Shown here one piece after another: positions 1 through 12,369 of a DNA stretch of 64,000 nt. A program made the position numbers and the translations under genes. The notes under the pieces were generated by a model that was given only the letters and a program-made list of their open reading frames with translations, made no database searches and was not told where the DNA came from. Every line of letters starts with the position of its first letter. The stretch's first letter is position 1. Source of the DNA: Mytilisepta virgata (taxonomy: Eukaryota > Mollusca > Bivalvia > Mytilida > Mytilidae); the NCBI GenBank assembly GCA_028015205.1, contig JAPWFG010000026.1, positions 372,001 through 436,000 on the forward strand, written 5' to 3'.

Positions 1-170
1 CTAAATGAGGAAACTTTGTTGAGGACCTTCCATACACCACTCATGCAAAGTTTGGTTGGAATTGGCCAAATGGTTTCTGAGGAGAAGATGTTTGAATGAA
101 AAGCTAACGACGGACGGACGGACGCCAAGTGATGGCAAAAGCTCACCCTGGCAATAGCCAGGTGAGCTAA
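1..170 (+). repeat. 3' end of hairpin-ended repeat, family HR-1
   Basis: This is the right-hand end of the repeat family seen complete at 3001-4591; the text preceding the hairpin (AAAGTTTGGTTGGAATTGGC and onward) is nearly identical in both. It has a CGGA tract near 107-123, then a hairpin at 140-168 (arms AGCTCACCCTGGC and GCCAGGTGAGCT), ending in CTAA and an A-run. The left part lies outside the window. Open frames crossing it on the minus strand are not genes. Confidence 0.85.
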
Positions 171-1342
171 TAAAAAAAAAAACGACTACATTGTAAGTTA
201 ACCAAAATGCCAACAAGTTTATTCATAATTATTTAACTTCTCAATCAAATTTTGAATATGTGATGTGGCTCAATAATATATGAGATTAAAATTCGTCAGA
301 AAAAGTTTTTCAAATTTAGTGCAAAATTCATAAAACCCTTAATGATCATTGGGAGAACACTATTTTTGTTAGTCCAGGATTCCTCTGAAGTACAACATCT
401 TATTTCTTAATAAATGAGACATTTTTTGAAACTTTAAACTTTTTTGCAGAGAAAATGATTATAGATGGTTAAAAAAAAACTGTAAAATGTATTTATATTT
501 ATGCACTGATAATTTTCTCACTTTTATATACATATGTATGGAGTGTGATCTGATGTGCCAAGCCCCTGGCTGGTTCTAAAACAGGCCGCTTTGCTTCAGA
601 TGAATCTAGCACTATACTTTGTCTATTGAAGTTTGATGCAAGCATGTATGTTGTGTTCATGTTTATGTTATTTTTTGTCCGGCGTTGTCAGTTGGGTTGC
701 TTTGATTGATTGGTATGTTATTGTTGACCTTTCCTGTTATCCATTTTGTTGTTTGTTTATATCATGTATATACTTCAGTACTGAACTTAATCCTTGATTC
801 TAATATGACGTGCCGCTTTCGCTATAGAAGCACAACCATGTTCTATACAGAACAATTACTATTGACACACGTTGTTGACGTGAAGCGTGAAGCACACATG
901 AAATCACTAAACTGTTGTATTTTGTTGATAAATATAGTTTCAAAGTCATTCTTCCATCTCACTGAATATACCTTACATATATATATCGCTTTGCAAACAT
1001 TTAGCAAAGATCGAAATACAACAACGATAACTGTCACGCGAAATGGTATGACAGTCGAAAGTGTGACGTCACAATCCAAGGTATAACGTAATACATTCAA
1101 ATGACGCCAAACGACAGGCAAAAACAGAAAATCGCACGTTGTACAGGATCTGGAAGGCTGGTATTTGCTTTAAAATCTCACAAAAATGTAAGTGTGATTT
1201 TATGTTGTTTGTTTAAAGACATTTTACTTTTTCTGTAAAAATTTTTGCCTTGTTAAAATTTACATGGCCGCCCATATATGACGCCTTATATGGTTCGCTT
1301 CGATTACAGAAATGATGCATATTGTCCTATTAGAATCGAAAT
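171..1342. other. No gene seen; AT-rich noncoding DNA
   Basis: Open frames of 126 and 92 codons at 706-1121 overlap on opposite strands. They have no recognisable domain, compositional bias or splice context, so I treat them as chance. If the minus-strand gene at 1530-7675 continues leftwards, this stretch would be intron or 3' UTR; I could not find a further exon. Confidence 0.5.
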
Positions 1343-1490
1343 AATTCATTGGTGCCATGCTCTATGGTTATTTTAACATGGTTAGGCCTTATATTTGTTC
1401 ATATTTTACACCAAATTCTCTGTGTAAAATATGAACACATATAAGGCCTAACCATTTTAAAATAACCATAGAGCATGGCACCAATGAATT
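1343..1490. repeat. Near-perfect 148-bp inverted repeat (fold-back element)
   Basis: The left arm begins AATTCATTGGTGCCATGCTC and the right arm ends with its reverse complement. The arms are about 69 nt with very few mismatches and enclose a loop of about 10 nt near 1412-1422. It could be a MITE remnant or a fold-back element. It lies 40 bp downstream of a coding exon on the minus strand, so in that transcript it would form a long RNA hairpin just after the exon's splice donor. Confidence 0.85.
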
Positions 1491-1529
1491 AGTTCTTAAA
1501 TAAAATTGACTACTTTAAGTTTTACTTAC

Positions 1530-1652
1530 TTTCGTCTACGATTTGTTTCCTGTTGAAGCCTCTTGGCTCTGGCAATGGCGTCATTCTGGTCGTTGATGGC
1601 CATCTGTTTTAGATGGTCCACTTGATGTTTCTCTATCTGTTTGTATGTTTTA
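1530..1652 (-). CDS. Internal coding exon of an unrecognised gene (charged helix)
   Basis: On the minus strand a pyrimidine-rich acceptor ending TTTATCAG at 1653 and a consensus donor GTAAGT at 1529-1524 bound 123 bp. Only one frame is open: 1 nt, 40 codons, 2 nt. The peptide is highly charged and helical (QIEKHQVDHLKQMAIND, then AIARAKRLQQETNRRRK), typical of a coiled-coil or cytoskeletal protein. GC content is clearly above that of the flanks. I do not recognise the family. It probably belongs to the same gene as the exon at 7570-7675, but the phases (that exon ends +1, this one starts needing one base) require at least one exon between them that I could not place. The donor implies at least one further exon at lower coordinates, perhaps outside the window. 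Confidence 0.6.
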
Positions 1653-3000
1653 CTGATAAACAGTTAAGGAAAAGAAATTTTCTAAATTAATTGTAAAGAT
1701 TGAGACTAGTGTCTATAAACTCACCTTTGTTTTTAGGATATAACAGCAATTGTTTCACTACATTGTACCTTTTCTTCCCCCTTTAGTTGCAACTTAATAT
1801 TTCCATACCCAGTGTTTTGATTCCTCAAATATCCTGCATGTATAAGCTCTTTCTCTGTGTGATTTGTGATGTTGTTGAACGACTGCCCTAGCAGATTTGA
1901 ACCATGCTGACTTTTAGAACATACCTGATTATAATTGGAAATGTACAGAAATTTAATATATACACAACTTTCTCATTAAGAAATCTGTTTCCGAGATAAT
2001 CAATATAGGCAACAGTCAACTAAAATTTCATTATTAATCTAAAATTGAAATTGTAGCAGTGTGTTAAAACCTTAAATTGTCAATTGTTTTACGATTCCAA
2101 GAATAAAAATGTATTCCTCACTAAATAAATTTTTTCAATAATCCATCATCATCTTTCCATACTAGAAAGGAAACAATGGGGCATGAATACTTTGTTCCAT
2201 TCCTTTCATATTTAACATTGCATAGCATTAAATTAAATTAATTAAGTATGCCAATAATTGTTTTTTCAAGTGAATGTCACTAATTTAATAAAATTTTGTA
2301 CATTTTTCTAATATTGACATTTCATGGCATACATGTATTTTAATTATTTAATTATTAGGTCAAATTTCTTAATTAAATTTAAGAAATAAGAAAATAATAG
2401 ACATTTTACAGTTTTACAAAAAAAGGGAACACTATGGTCTACTAAAACGACAAACAATTACAATACTATAGTCAATTTACTGATGATCTAACTGCATAAA
2501 TTGAGAATTTAATTGAAAATTCACAAAAGTTAATTTCAAAAATCAATTGTCCTTAATTTAAAAATAAAATAATTGACATTCCATTATTTATTCAAATCAA
2601 ACACTCAAATTACAAGCAATGCCTACATTCAATATAATAATACTAAATTAAGTCTGTCAAATAACTAGTATAGCAAATTTTTATAAAAAGTTAATGATGA
2701 GCTAATAGAATAGATAAAAAAATTCTATTTTATTTCTTTTTTTAACCATTTGATATAATAATATTATTGGGATAAACTATCAAATGATTTTTAATCAATG
2801 GCAGAATAAACATGAAATTTAAGTTCTACATGTATTAAACAATGAACTAAATGGTTAAAATTTGTCAAGCCAAAATCATTGTTCATTTCGTGGGGTTCGC
2901 AATGCCCATATCCATTCATTTTTGTATTGAATCAACTCTGAAATAAGTAACGACGTGCATTTCTGTCACAACAGTCAAAATGTGCAGACAGGAAACAACA
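1653..3000. other. Probable intron; very AT-rich, no gene seen
   Basis: The text is strongly A/T-rich with many homopolymers. A minus-strand stretch near 1720-2000 stays open for about 80 codons but has no ATG and ends in TAA just before a GTGAGT; I could not make an exon of it. Nothing else is supported here. Confidence 0.4.
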
Positions 3001-4591
3001 AGAGGCTCACCAGAGCCTGTATCGCTCACCTGGAGTCTGGTTTTCATTGGACAATTAATCAACTATTTGACCAAGTTTTTTGCAATTGGTTCATTGTTCA
3101 GGGAAAATTTGTTGAAGATTTATTTTTCATAAGGTTTAATGTTAAAATACATGTATGTTCCCTGATGGTGGTAGTCCTGGCAGGAAGTTGATAAAATTGA
3201 CCAGGAATAAGGGTGAACCTTAAATAAATGTAACAGAACCCGACCTCAAATTACACAAACCAATAACTCCAAAATAGAATTTGGGATTCCCTTCAAAATT
3301 TCAGGGTAGGTAGATCTCAACATGGCAAACATTTTTCAATTTACATTTCACTTCTATCTCAAATACTTTTGGAGATAAATGCAAAAATGTTAAAATTTTG
3401 AAAATTTGACAAAAAAAGGACAATAACTCCTAAATGGGTTTTGGGATTTCCTTTAAAATTTCAGGGTATATAGATCTCAACATGGCAAACATTTTTCAAA
3501 TTTACATATCACTTCTATCTCAAATAGTTTATGGGATAAATGACAATAAATGTTAAATTTTCAAAATTTGATGAAAAAAGGGCAATAACTCCTAAATGGG
3601 TTTTAGCATTTCTTTCAAAATTTCAGGTTAGGTAGATCTTGTCATGCTGATCAATTTTACCCGATGTCAGATTTTTGATATCTGTAACGGTTTTTAAGTT
3701 ATAAGCCAAAAACAACACATGCACCCCTATATTCTATTTTTAGCTACGACAGCCATGTTTTACGTCAGATCAAAATAAATTGAGGATTGTTTGTAGAGGA
3801 CATGTCATAGATCATTCCTATTAAGTTTCAAACCAATCGGCCCAGCGGTTTCAGAGAAGAAGATTTTTGAATGAAAAAATTTTGAAAATTTGACAAAAAA
3901 AGGGCAACAACTTCTAAATGGGTTTTGGGATTTCCTTAAAAATTTCAGGGTAGGTGGATCTCAACATGGCAAACATTTTTCAAATTTACATTTCACTTCT
4001 ATCTCAAATAGTTTTGGAGATAAATGACAAAAAATGTTAAAATTTTGAAAATTTGACGAAAAAAGGGCAATAACTCCTAAATGGGTTTTGGAATTTCCTT
4101 CAAAATTTCAGGGTAGGTAGATCTTGTCATGCTGATCAATTTTACCTCGTGTCAGATTTTCGATATCTGTAACGGTTTTTGAGTTATTAGCAAAAAACAG
4201 CAATTTACGCCTATGTTCTATTTTTAGCAACAGTGGCCATGTTTTTCATCGGATCAATATAAAATGAGGATCGTTTGTGGAGGACATGTCATATATCATT
4301 CCTATGAAGCCTCGATCCAATCTGCCCAGCCGTTTCAGAGAAGATTTTTGAAAATCAGCCAATCAGAAACAAGAATTGCCTCTGGTGGCCATGTTTCTTG
4401 ACCAATCAGAACTAAATGAGGAATCTTTGTTGGGGACCTTCCATACACCACTCATGCAAAGTTTGGTTGGAATTGGCCAAATGGTTTCTGAGGAGAAGAT
4501 GTTTGAATGAAAAGTTTACGACGGACGGACGGATGGACGGACGAAAAGTGATGGCAAAAGCTCACATGGCCTTTTAGGCCAGGTGAGCTAA
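3001..4591 (+). repeat. Complete hairpin-ended tandem-unit repeat, family HR-1
   Basis: The left end carries GCTCACCTGG at 3024-3033. Internally, units beginning CAATAACTCC recur at 3261, 3421, 3583, 3905 and 4068, a period of about 161 bp (one double step). After the units come a CGGA tract (about 4520-4545) and a hairpin at 4559-4589 whose 3' arm contains CCAGGTGAGC, the exact reverse complement of the left-end motif, then CTAA and more A. No open frame of interest is present. The organisation (tandem core of about 160 bp, ACGG-type microsatellite, terminal stem-loop) resembles what I recall of bivalve 'pearl' elements and of non-autonomous helentron-type (HINE/DINE-1-like) elements. That classification is inference. 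Confidence 0.85.
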
Positions 4592-7068
4592 AAAGCACAA
4601 CATGCTGGTCGTTAAAGTTAACACTTTATGTCTATCAAAGATTTACCGATAATATTCAAACTTCAAAACAAAAATAATTTGATTTAATAAATACATAATA
4701 ATCCATGCATTTATGTCTTTTAAATTCTGAACCTATGTAACATAAAGTAAACAGATTCAATCAAATTTATTACCAATCTTGAAAATTTTTTAAGGTATTT
4801 AATCAAGTATGACAGAAATTTTAATAAATCACCAAATTATTTGTAACTTTATTTTTAAATACATGTTGACATGCCTATTCAAATCTGAAAAGACTTTTGA
4901 CAAGCTAAAAGATAATTAATAAGCTTAATAATAAAACTAATTAGCCACGTTCTTTTGACTTTTAAAGTGATTGCTGATCTTTTGTGATCTTTATAGAATA
5001 TAACTGTTTTTAGAAATAATATTGTAATTTTGCTTTCTAAAGATAAGGAACAATTTGAATACAATGTTAAGTTCAATTAAATTTGACCCCTTTTGAAAAT
5101 GTCTTTTCTTTCGACTCAAAAATATTGCACAAATTGACAGAAAGAAAAAATAGACCAATTATCAAATTTCAAGTTATATAAAACTATACAAGATTTTTTC
5201 ATGTGTTTTTATAAAGGTACATGTGTATTAAATAGGATATGTTTATATTATTTTTTATTTCATGTTAATTCACAATTAAAGGCAAAGGGAGATAACTGCA
5301 AAATATATATTTGTTAAAACATGTATTCAAAATATATGCATAAAAATACATGACTGTATTTTCTGGTTGCATCATTTCATTCTTTATGACTTGCTTCAAT
5401 ATTTTACACCTCATATTGGGGTTTACTTATACAATTACATACTTTTGATGAAAATTAGAGAGGGTAGATTCTGAGGGAGGGGGAAGGTGGTTGGTTAATA
5501 GTGGGGTTATAGTTTATTTGGTATTTTCTCACATTTACATGGGTGAAAGTACAGAAGGTGCCAAAAACCGAAAATTGAGAAGAATCCAATATTTTATATA
5601 GGAATATATAGAGACTAAAATGGTCAAAATCTGGAAACCCGGCAGATTCTGGAAAATTTTCAGGCATGCATTTATCTGAATTTCTTAACATGTAACAAAT
5701 TTTAAAAAAAAACACATTACTAATTTCTGCCTTTTTTTCAAGATTTTTTCTTTGTCAAAGTTAAAACCCTCGTAAAGATTAAGGCTTTGAGAATGTTTTC
5801 CATCCCCATGACTACTTAAGAACACTTGTTCTGTTGTTTTTTTAGTCATAATGTAATAATAATATACACATTAATATAAAAGAACAATAACTCATACATG
5901 TAATTTTAAAATAGAGATCAAATAATTCTAGATTACATATGTACATATTGTTAAAATCCATCAAAAAATAAAATAATTCCTCAAGGACTAAGTTATAACT
6001 TTCCAAGTTGCGAGCTTGTTAAAATCTAAAATTTAACTATTGAGGGTGGAGAAATTCCATAACTCAACGAGTAAATTCAAGGAGAATCTGTTTCTCATAT
6101 GATTTTAGACAAAAACCTCAAGAAAATGTTGTTGCTATGTAGTTTGTTTACATATACGTCATTTTGGGACATCTCTAGTTTATCGTTCAAATAACTGTAG
6201 AAAAAAGGGTGTTAATTCCCACCTAGAAATTTAATCACCAGGAAGTGGTTAAAAATATTACGTATTTTTATATCAACGATTAAACACGTCAAGAATACGA
6301 GAAAATTGGTTTTTGCAGCAACAAACTACATGATTAGGACTAACACATTCATATGGTTCTAAAGCCATGGTAAATTATTGATGCCAGTCCATCCTCACAC
6401 CTCTTTTCATCAGATTTCAATACTGTAAATTCAGAAAACAATGTGATGATTTTATTGTCGAGCCTGCGATTTTTTTTCGCGGATGCGAGACATTGCGATC
6501 CTACATTCCGTTGTCGGCGGACAGGCAAGACACTGGGTTCTGTGGAACCTGTATAAATTTTTAATTTACAAAATGCAACAGATTGAACGTCACAAATATA
6601 AAGCCCCATATTTGTTGCATGTACCATTCTATTGCTACATGTACATGTACAGGACACATAAGAAAAATATGTGTGTTTCATCTTTCTGACCCTAGCCTGA
6701 AATGTCTGGGTAGGTAGGTACATTTCTACATGTACATGTACAATGTGTAGGTCATTTTTTTATCAAGCAAGTTTCAAATTGTTAAACTACTTAAAGTAAT
6801 CATGAAATCACGGAATGTTACAAGAAGAATGCTACTAAATATGAAACCAATGTCAAATTGGACATAAAAAATTTCCAGAAACTGTAAATCATTAAAACAA
6901 AAAATTTCACTGAACAGGCTATAAATTTTTTTCAGTCGCGGCGAATTCGACCAGTCTTTTGCAAAGGGGAAACAAATAATATTTTAATTTAGCCCTAAAG
7001 TAATGTCTGTATTATTGTCTACTTTTTAAGATTCTAAATAATTAGTGAACACAATAATACCACTGGGG
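4592..7068. other. Probable intron; no gene seen
   Basis: AT-rich sequence. Open frames at 4879-5076, 5455-5715 and 6349-6723 lack motifs, and the last two overlap other-frame shadows. I saw no splice-bounded exon. A CATGTACATGTA-like simple repeat lies near 6636-6655 and 6727-6742. Confidence 0.4.
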
Positions 7069-7190
7069 GATAATCTGGCTTCGTGGTAGGAAATATCCAT
7101 TTTTACCATTAGAACATATGGAATCAGAAGATTTCATATCAGTTTGTAATGGATAAAATGGATATTTCTTACCGCGGAGCCAGATTTATC
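7069..7190. repeat. 122-bp imperfect inverted repeat
   Basis: The left arm GATAATCTGGCTTCGTGGTA and the right end (about 7171-7190) pair with few mismatches. Pairing continues inward through GGAAATATCCATTTT and AAAATGGATATTTCT. It is short, AT-rich and noncoding, so MITE-like or fold-back. Confidence 0.8.
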
Positions 7191-7569
7191 AACGGCTTGC
7201 AGAACTGTATGCAGGGTGTGGGTTAAGATTGTAAAAAAAAACTACATCACTGAAAGTGCCCATGTAAAAGTGTCAAAAGCGGAAACAAGATAAACAAATA
7301 CTTCTGTTCACATGATTAAAATGAATACATCGAGTTTTTATTTAATGAACGAAAATAGAAGTAAAAATGTACCACGGCAAATTCATATAGTAAAAAAAAA
7401 CTACATCATTGAAAGTGTAATAAAATAAAATGTCAAAAGCTGAAACAACATAAAAAAAATACTTCTGGTTATATGATTAAAAAGAATACATTTGTCAAGC
7501 TATTGTTTTTTTATATTGTATTTTCAAAACATTTGATTAATAATACAATAATACGAAAAATCTTCTTAC

Positions 7570-7675
7570 CTTTGCATGTTTTACTGGCCCTGTCTCTGAA
7601 ATGGATATATTTTCCTAGCTGATCCATTCCTAGGACGCGAATTCTGATCCATTCATTTTCCATGTCATTGCAAAT
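7570..7675 (-). CDS. 5' coding exon of an unrecognised gene
   Basis: On the minus strand the acceptor TTATTGCAG precedes 106 bp open in a single frame (35 codons plus one base), closed by donor GTAAGA. The peptide contains ENEWIRIRVLGMDQ and GKYIHFRDRASKTCK. Translation may begin at the in-exon ATG of MENEW, because the sequence just upstream (7700-7800) is GC-richer and looks like a 5' UTR or promoter. I cannot name the family. It ends in phase 1, so it cannot splice directly to the exon at 1530-1652 in frame. Confidence 0.55.
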
Positions 7676-7699
7676 CTGCAATAAGATCAAATCAGCTGT

Positions 7700-7800
7700 T
7701 TTGTCCCAGTGCGCCTCTAAAAAAAATCCATGTCGGGTATTTCCATTGCCGCGTCCATCGTGCTTGGACGTCGTACAGCGAATGTAACAGGCAAGATTCT
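7700..7800 (-). promoter_or_regulatory. Possible promoter / 5' UTR exon region
   Basis: This is a local rise in GC and CpG in otherwise AT-rich DNA, immediately 5' (minus strand) of the exon at 7570-7675. It contains a short upstream open frame beginning MDAAMEIPDM that stops after 13 codons. That is consistent with a transcription start region, but no TATA or initiator can be assigned with confidence. Confidence 0.25.
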
Positions 7801-7860
7801 AATATGAAACGGCACGATTGTCATTTTGACTTCAGATCAACCATGGCACATATTACTTAC

Positions 7861-7990
7861 CCTATGAAAAACGATTGGTCAGTATGTAGATACACAATAG
7901 GCATGACTTAAACAAACTCGAAAGTAGAGCTTTCTCGTGCATTTAAGTCCTGTCCATCGTGTATCTACATACTAACCATTTTTTTCCCTA
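7861..7990. repeat. 130-bp imperfect inverted repeat
   Basis: Left CCTATGAAAAACGATTGGTC then AGTATGTAGATACAC pairs with right GTGTATCTACATACT then AACCATTTTTTTCCCTAGG. Arms are about 45-50 nt around an unpaired centre. Noncoding, MITE-like. Confidence 0.75.
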
Positions 7991-9796
7991 GGGGAGTGAT
8001 TGATTGGTGTATATTATGCTTTATGCATAAATCTTGACTTCTCATTGGTTGACGGTGATGTGGTAGTTCAATCAACCTTTAACTAGATTCCACCCCTCTT
8101 GACGATGGATGGTATTCCATCGGCTTAGTGACAGGAAAACCACATGGGAAAATACCACCCTCAGTACTGGAAATGAGTTTTACCCTCTCTGTATGCAGAA
8201 ATAATTGGCATTCAGTATAACACGTACCGCCTTCAGTTCAGGGTGGTATGCATATGCCAAAGTACCACACTCAAAACAAAATATCACCCTCAACTACATC
8301 TTGGGGAATATTTTGTCTTCCTGTGGTAATCTGGCATACCCCCTTAATTGAAGGCATTATGTGTATACTATCCTCTAGACAAAAAAAAAAACACACATTT
8401 ACTTGACTAAAAACACCATGTATACTCAATATCCATACCAAACTTTTAATATACTTTTTTGGATTTTTGTTTTGGTTTTCAACATTTTAGGCCTTGAGCA
8501 CAACTGATGAGTCGTAAATTGACAAAATGTGCATCAAAGAATTGTATGAATAGATTTTTAGAAATCAAGTCCTCTTTTTAAAGATTGGATAGTTATAGTA
8601 ATCAATCCTCTAATCATGTCGTTTGAACAGTAAATTGCAACTCTTTTCGTCTTAAACATTAAAATAACTATTTTAAGCAACAAAATAGATAAATTCCTAA
8701 AACAAATATGAAATAATACTGCATGATCCATCATTTTTGCTGTTCTTAATGCACATTAACCAGATCTATCTTATCAAAATAAAAAATGCCTTTAGAAAGA
8801 CAAAAACTCTACTTGTTTGATGATTTTCCTATTCGTATAGAAAGTGTAGAAAAAATAGAGTAAATGAAGATGTATACTTGGAAGTATAAAGCTAAGTATA
8901 AAAAAGCTGCGCAAGGGAATTCGAAGCTCAGTTTGTACCTGATAGTAGAAGTACAAACATTATATGCCTATAGGCTATGAACAGCAAGGTTTTGAAGGTT
9001 TCACGAAGTTTCCAGATATTTTGCTGGACATTGTTGGACCGAAAAAAATTAGCTGATATTTACCAACATTTGAATGACCTGGATGTTTCAACTGCGATTT
9101 AAATTTTCAAACCGATGTTGACTTTCGGAACAGGAACGATAAAAATTCTGGCTGACCTATTTATATCTTGTCACAATTGTCCAACGGACAGATAATCTTT
9201 GTGATACTGAATTTGTCTGAAAGCCGTCTTCCGAATGAACAGCCGAACAGGTACCATCAATGATCACAGAAAAATACAAATATTAAATATATTTTGAAAG
9301 GATACGAATAAGCCCCTGATAACATGATGGCTTTACTTTTCTTTTGATTTCTCAACAATATGTTTTTGGATGGTATTAAAACAATCGATCATGTAGTCGT
9401 AGAGCATGCATATGATGAATTCATTTCTTTTCATTTTCACCAAGTTCATGTCTTGAAGATGTGATTTTCTTCATGAAATATTTATTTTCGTCAGTGAAAA
9501 TTTGTATAGTCTGTAAACATTTCTATTTAAAAGTTTCTGAAAGTATCAATTTCGAGAAATCTGATAGGGTCCACATGTCAACCTGTATTTTCCAAAATAT
9601 TTTCCGCCATATTGTTTTGGTTACGTCTGCGCAGGAATGAACATGTTTTTCACTGAACTGCGCATAAAACGAAATGTATCTGTAGACCGCAAAATCATTA
9701 CAGACAATGAAATACAACAACGACCCATATGTAATATAATAATAATAAATACTTAATTTAAAGAGGGTAACAACATTAATTTAGTATAAATATTAT
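7991..9796. other. No gene seen
   Basis: AT-rich with scattered GC-richer patches (8050-8350, 9180-9290, 9590-9640). The 65-codon minus-strand frame at 9523-9720 has no motif. Motifs of the type ATACCACCCTCA/ATATCACCCTCA recur loosely at 8150-8300, suggesting an old short repeat. Confidence 0.35.
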
Positions 9797-10012
9797 ACAG
9801 TTATTGAATGTGTAGCCAGGTAATAGACCAGAATATTTTTCCCAAGGCACTGGGAAAAGGTTTTTGTTCTATTGCCCGAAGCCAACTGCTGAGGGCATTA
9901 TTGAACACTTGAGCTGTTCACAGTTCCCCGGGAAAAAATTTCTGGTCTATTGCCTGGCTACACAGGGATCGCGCTGTCGGTCGCCAATGTCGCATTCACA
10001 TTCAATAACTGG
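9797..10012. repeat. Composite fold-back element
   Basis: Two nested pairings. The outer arm CAGTTATTGAATGTG (9797-9811) pairs with CACATTCAATAACTG (9997-10011). The inner arm GTGTAGCCAGGTAATAGACC pairs with GGTCTATTGCCTGGCTACAC (to about 9963). An unpaired GC-rich spacer (9964-9996) lies between the right arms. The 71-codon plus frame across it is not a gene. Confidence 0.75.
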
Positions 10013-10789
10013 TTTATTACCTAATAGTAGTTTTGGGATGCACATTTTTGTATTTTCAAAGTTTTGGGACGGAGGGTAAGAATAAATTAATTAAATTGTA
10101 TTTTTCAAAACAGTTAAAAATAACAAATGTAGGATTTTTTTCATATGAATTAAACCCATTAATGGTAATGACTATGAGTTCATTAACATTTTGAAATTCA
10201 TACTGTTAGGCACACGGAGGCTTGTTTTATCTGCTAAAACGGTCGATGTTTTATGTTCCACGTGTCTAGTTGTATTCACAACAGTACAAGTTGGACAAAA
10301 CCAAATTTTGTAGAGCGTAATGAATACTGCTTTTCACTTGATTTGAACATATCACATATATAATCCGGAGCACTTTATGGTATAAAACTCTGTTTTCGTA
10401 TGATAGCCATCACGTGCAACTCTTTAAGGAAAGGTTTAGATGATGCACCGAAATTGGTATATATTCATTATAACACGAGCAGATCTTGTTTTAGCCGCTG
10501 TATGTGATAAATTTAAAGGTAGATCATTGGTGTATAAAACAAAAATTAATGGTCTAATATGTTTCCCTACCGAATGCCAATTTTGATGTTTTGAAAACAT
10601 GATTCTTTACCATAAATTTTTACTTTTTGAGATATGCCAGAAAACCATGTCAGAGAGATGATGTCAAATTTATATAAGTATAATTTTTTATAGCAGTATT
10701 GCCTTCAAAAATTAGATATTGAAAACTTTAATAAATATTCATAAATTTGTGAATAAATAACTTTTCAAACAGCTTAGAAAGGGTAGAAA
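10013..10789. other. No gene seen
   Basis: AT-rich; no open frame above 60 codons, no recognised repeat. Confidence 0.35.
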
Positions 10790-11260
10790 TAACAGATATA
10801 AGCCTATAAGACCCTATAATTATTCATGTCAGGGCTTCACGTACCAGCAGATTTATAAATATGAGTTACTCGTGCACTTTTTAATTTAGATGGAAAAATC
10901 CAACTATAAAGACTTAACGCAAAGACATCAGATATTGGTTCACAAATTATTGGATCGACCAACCTTAAGTACTAGTATATGAGGTCCAACGCCATCTAAA
11001 CCCAGTGGTTAAGAATTATGTAATAATAGATTCAGCTAAATTAGTAAAATGAGTATTATAATGTTCACAGATTTCTTTTTGGTCATTTAATTCAATACCT
11101 TCATAAATTGTAAATGATATTGGACATTTAGATACAGAGTTTACATCTCTCAAATGTTTTCACAATTCCTTTGTACTTTTGCCTGATGTAACAGGTCTAA
11201 CGCTATCATTCAGAAATCACAAACCCTCATATCTGTAAATTTCTCAAAATTTGTTACGCA
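10790..11260 (-). mobile_element. Decayed non-LTR retrotransposon, reverse transcriptase N-terminal part
   Basis: On the minus strand, across several frameshifts and stops, the classic order of a LINE ORF2 appears: TKELCKHLRDVNSVS..., then ELNDQKEICEHYNTHFTNLAE (pre-RT 'thumb-up' region), LDGVGPHI (cf. TGLDGIGP), ICEPISDVFALS, and KLKSARVTHIYKSAG followed by DMNNYR (cf. KIAKVTPIFKxGD..NNYRPIS). Frame changes separate these pieces, so the element is long dead. Jockey/CR1-like organisation is the best guess; the catalytic FADD region is not found here. Confidence 0.65.
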
Positions 11261-12369
11261 GGACAGCACCACAGAAAGTAAAATGCATTGAGGTGAAAGC
11301 AATGCAGAATCCTTAGATTCTAATATTTTTGACATCCATTATGAAAGTCGAAAGTATTAACACCAATTTTATTAAAACCTGCATGATATTTATAAATGAA
11401 ACTCAAAATTAACATATTTTGCATATCTAAGGAAAACACCGAGGATATTGTCTATTGTCATCTCAGTCATAGATCATATGAGTGACGATGCTTCCAAAAT
11501 ATCCTTTATGACGGTAGTCGCATATATTAGGAGTTTTTTAATCTATGCTTGGTATACTTTTGTTAATAGAATAGAATGTTGTTCTTGTTTTTACCATGGG
11601 AAATTCCGCTTTAAATATGAATTTGTTGAGCTCACCAAATCCAGGGTTATCTCAATAGTTAATTTTGCACTGGATGGTCAATACGGGGTTTTCATTTGAG
11701 AAATTATATAGATATTCACTACTATATAGTGTTTGAAGCCGACCATATAAATTTGAAGCGATAAGTTCAACATTATATACAGATGGTCTTGTTTAAGTTT
11801 CGCACAAAAAAACGAGCCACTATCAAGAAAATCTCTGCTTTTCTTGCCGTTAGAATACTATTCATGACAAGATCTAATGGTAAAATTGAGGGAACTTCGG
11901 TTGTTGTAGATTTCTGTTCGTTTGTCGTCCGTGGGTTTACATGTTACATTTGACAAAGTCAGTATTATATTCCTGGTTACAAAATGATTGCATTTATGCC
12001 TTCAGCTATCATAATAGATCAATTTTGCAGTCTAACTTTTTATCTTGCGCCATGTTGAATGTTGTTATAAGCATAATGACAGACAGTATTAAGTATAAAT
12101 AATGCAGGCTAACCACTGTATTTTATAGAATTAATCCGAATATGGCATATATCCCAAATTTTTTCCAGTTTCAATTAATTTAATTGAAAAACCCCCAATT
12201 TTTCTACATTTATTTTATTCATCCGAAAGGAGGGCCGGGGAGATACACAGCCAGTAATCCTGTTCACACGTATCCTCTGCTACTACTGGACCGACTTTGC
12301 TACATCACACGATGGATGTTATATACACAAAAGGAGTCGACCGTTCTGTAGACCCAGGGGTGAAGTCTT
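11261..12369. other. No gene seen
   Basis: It may include older LINE sequence upstream of the reverse transcriptase piece, but I could not recognise an endonuclease. The 83-codon plus frame at 11448-11699 has no motif. A small GC-richer patch at 12225-12360 is unassigned. Confidence 0.35.

Noticed and set aside
706..1121. Overlapping frames of 126 and 92 codons on opposite strands
   Set aside because: No domain, no biased composition and no splice context.
4571..4591. Classical Helitron 3' end
   Set aside because: A CTAA end and hairpin are present, but the hairpin reaches the terminus instead of lying about 10 nt before it, and no Rep/Helicase is seen; kept only as helentron-like inference.
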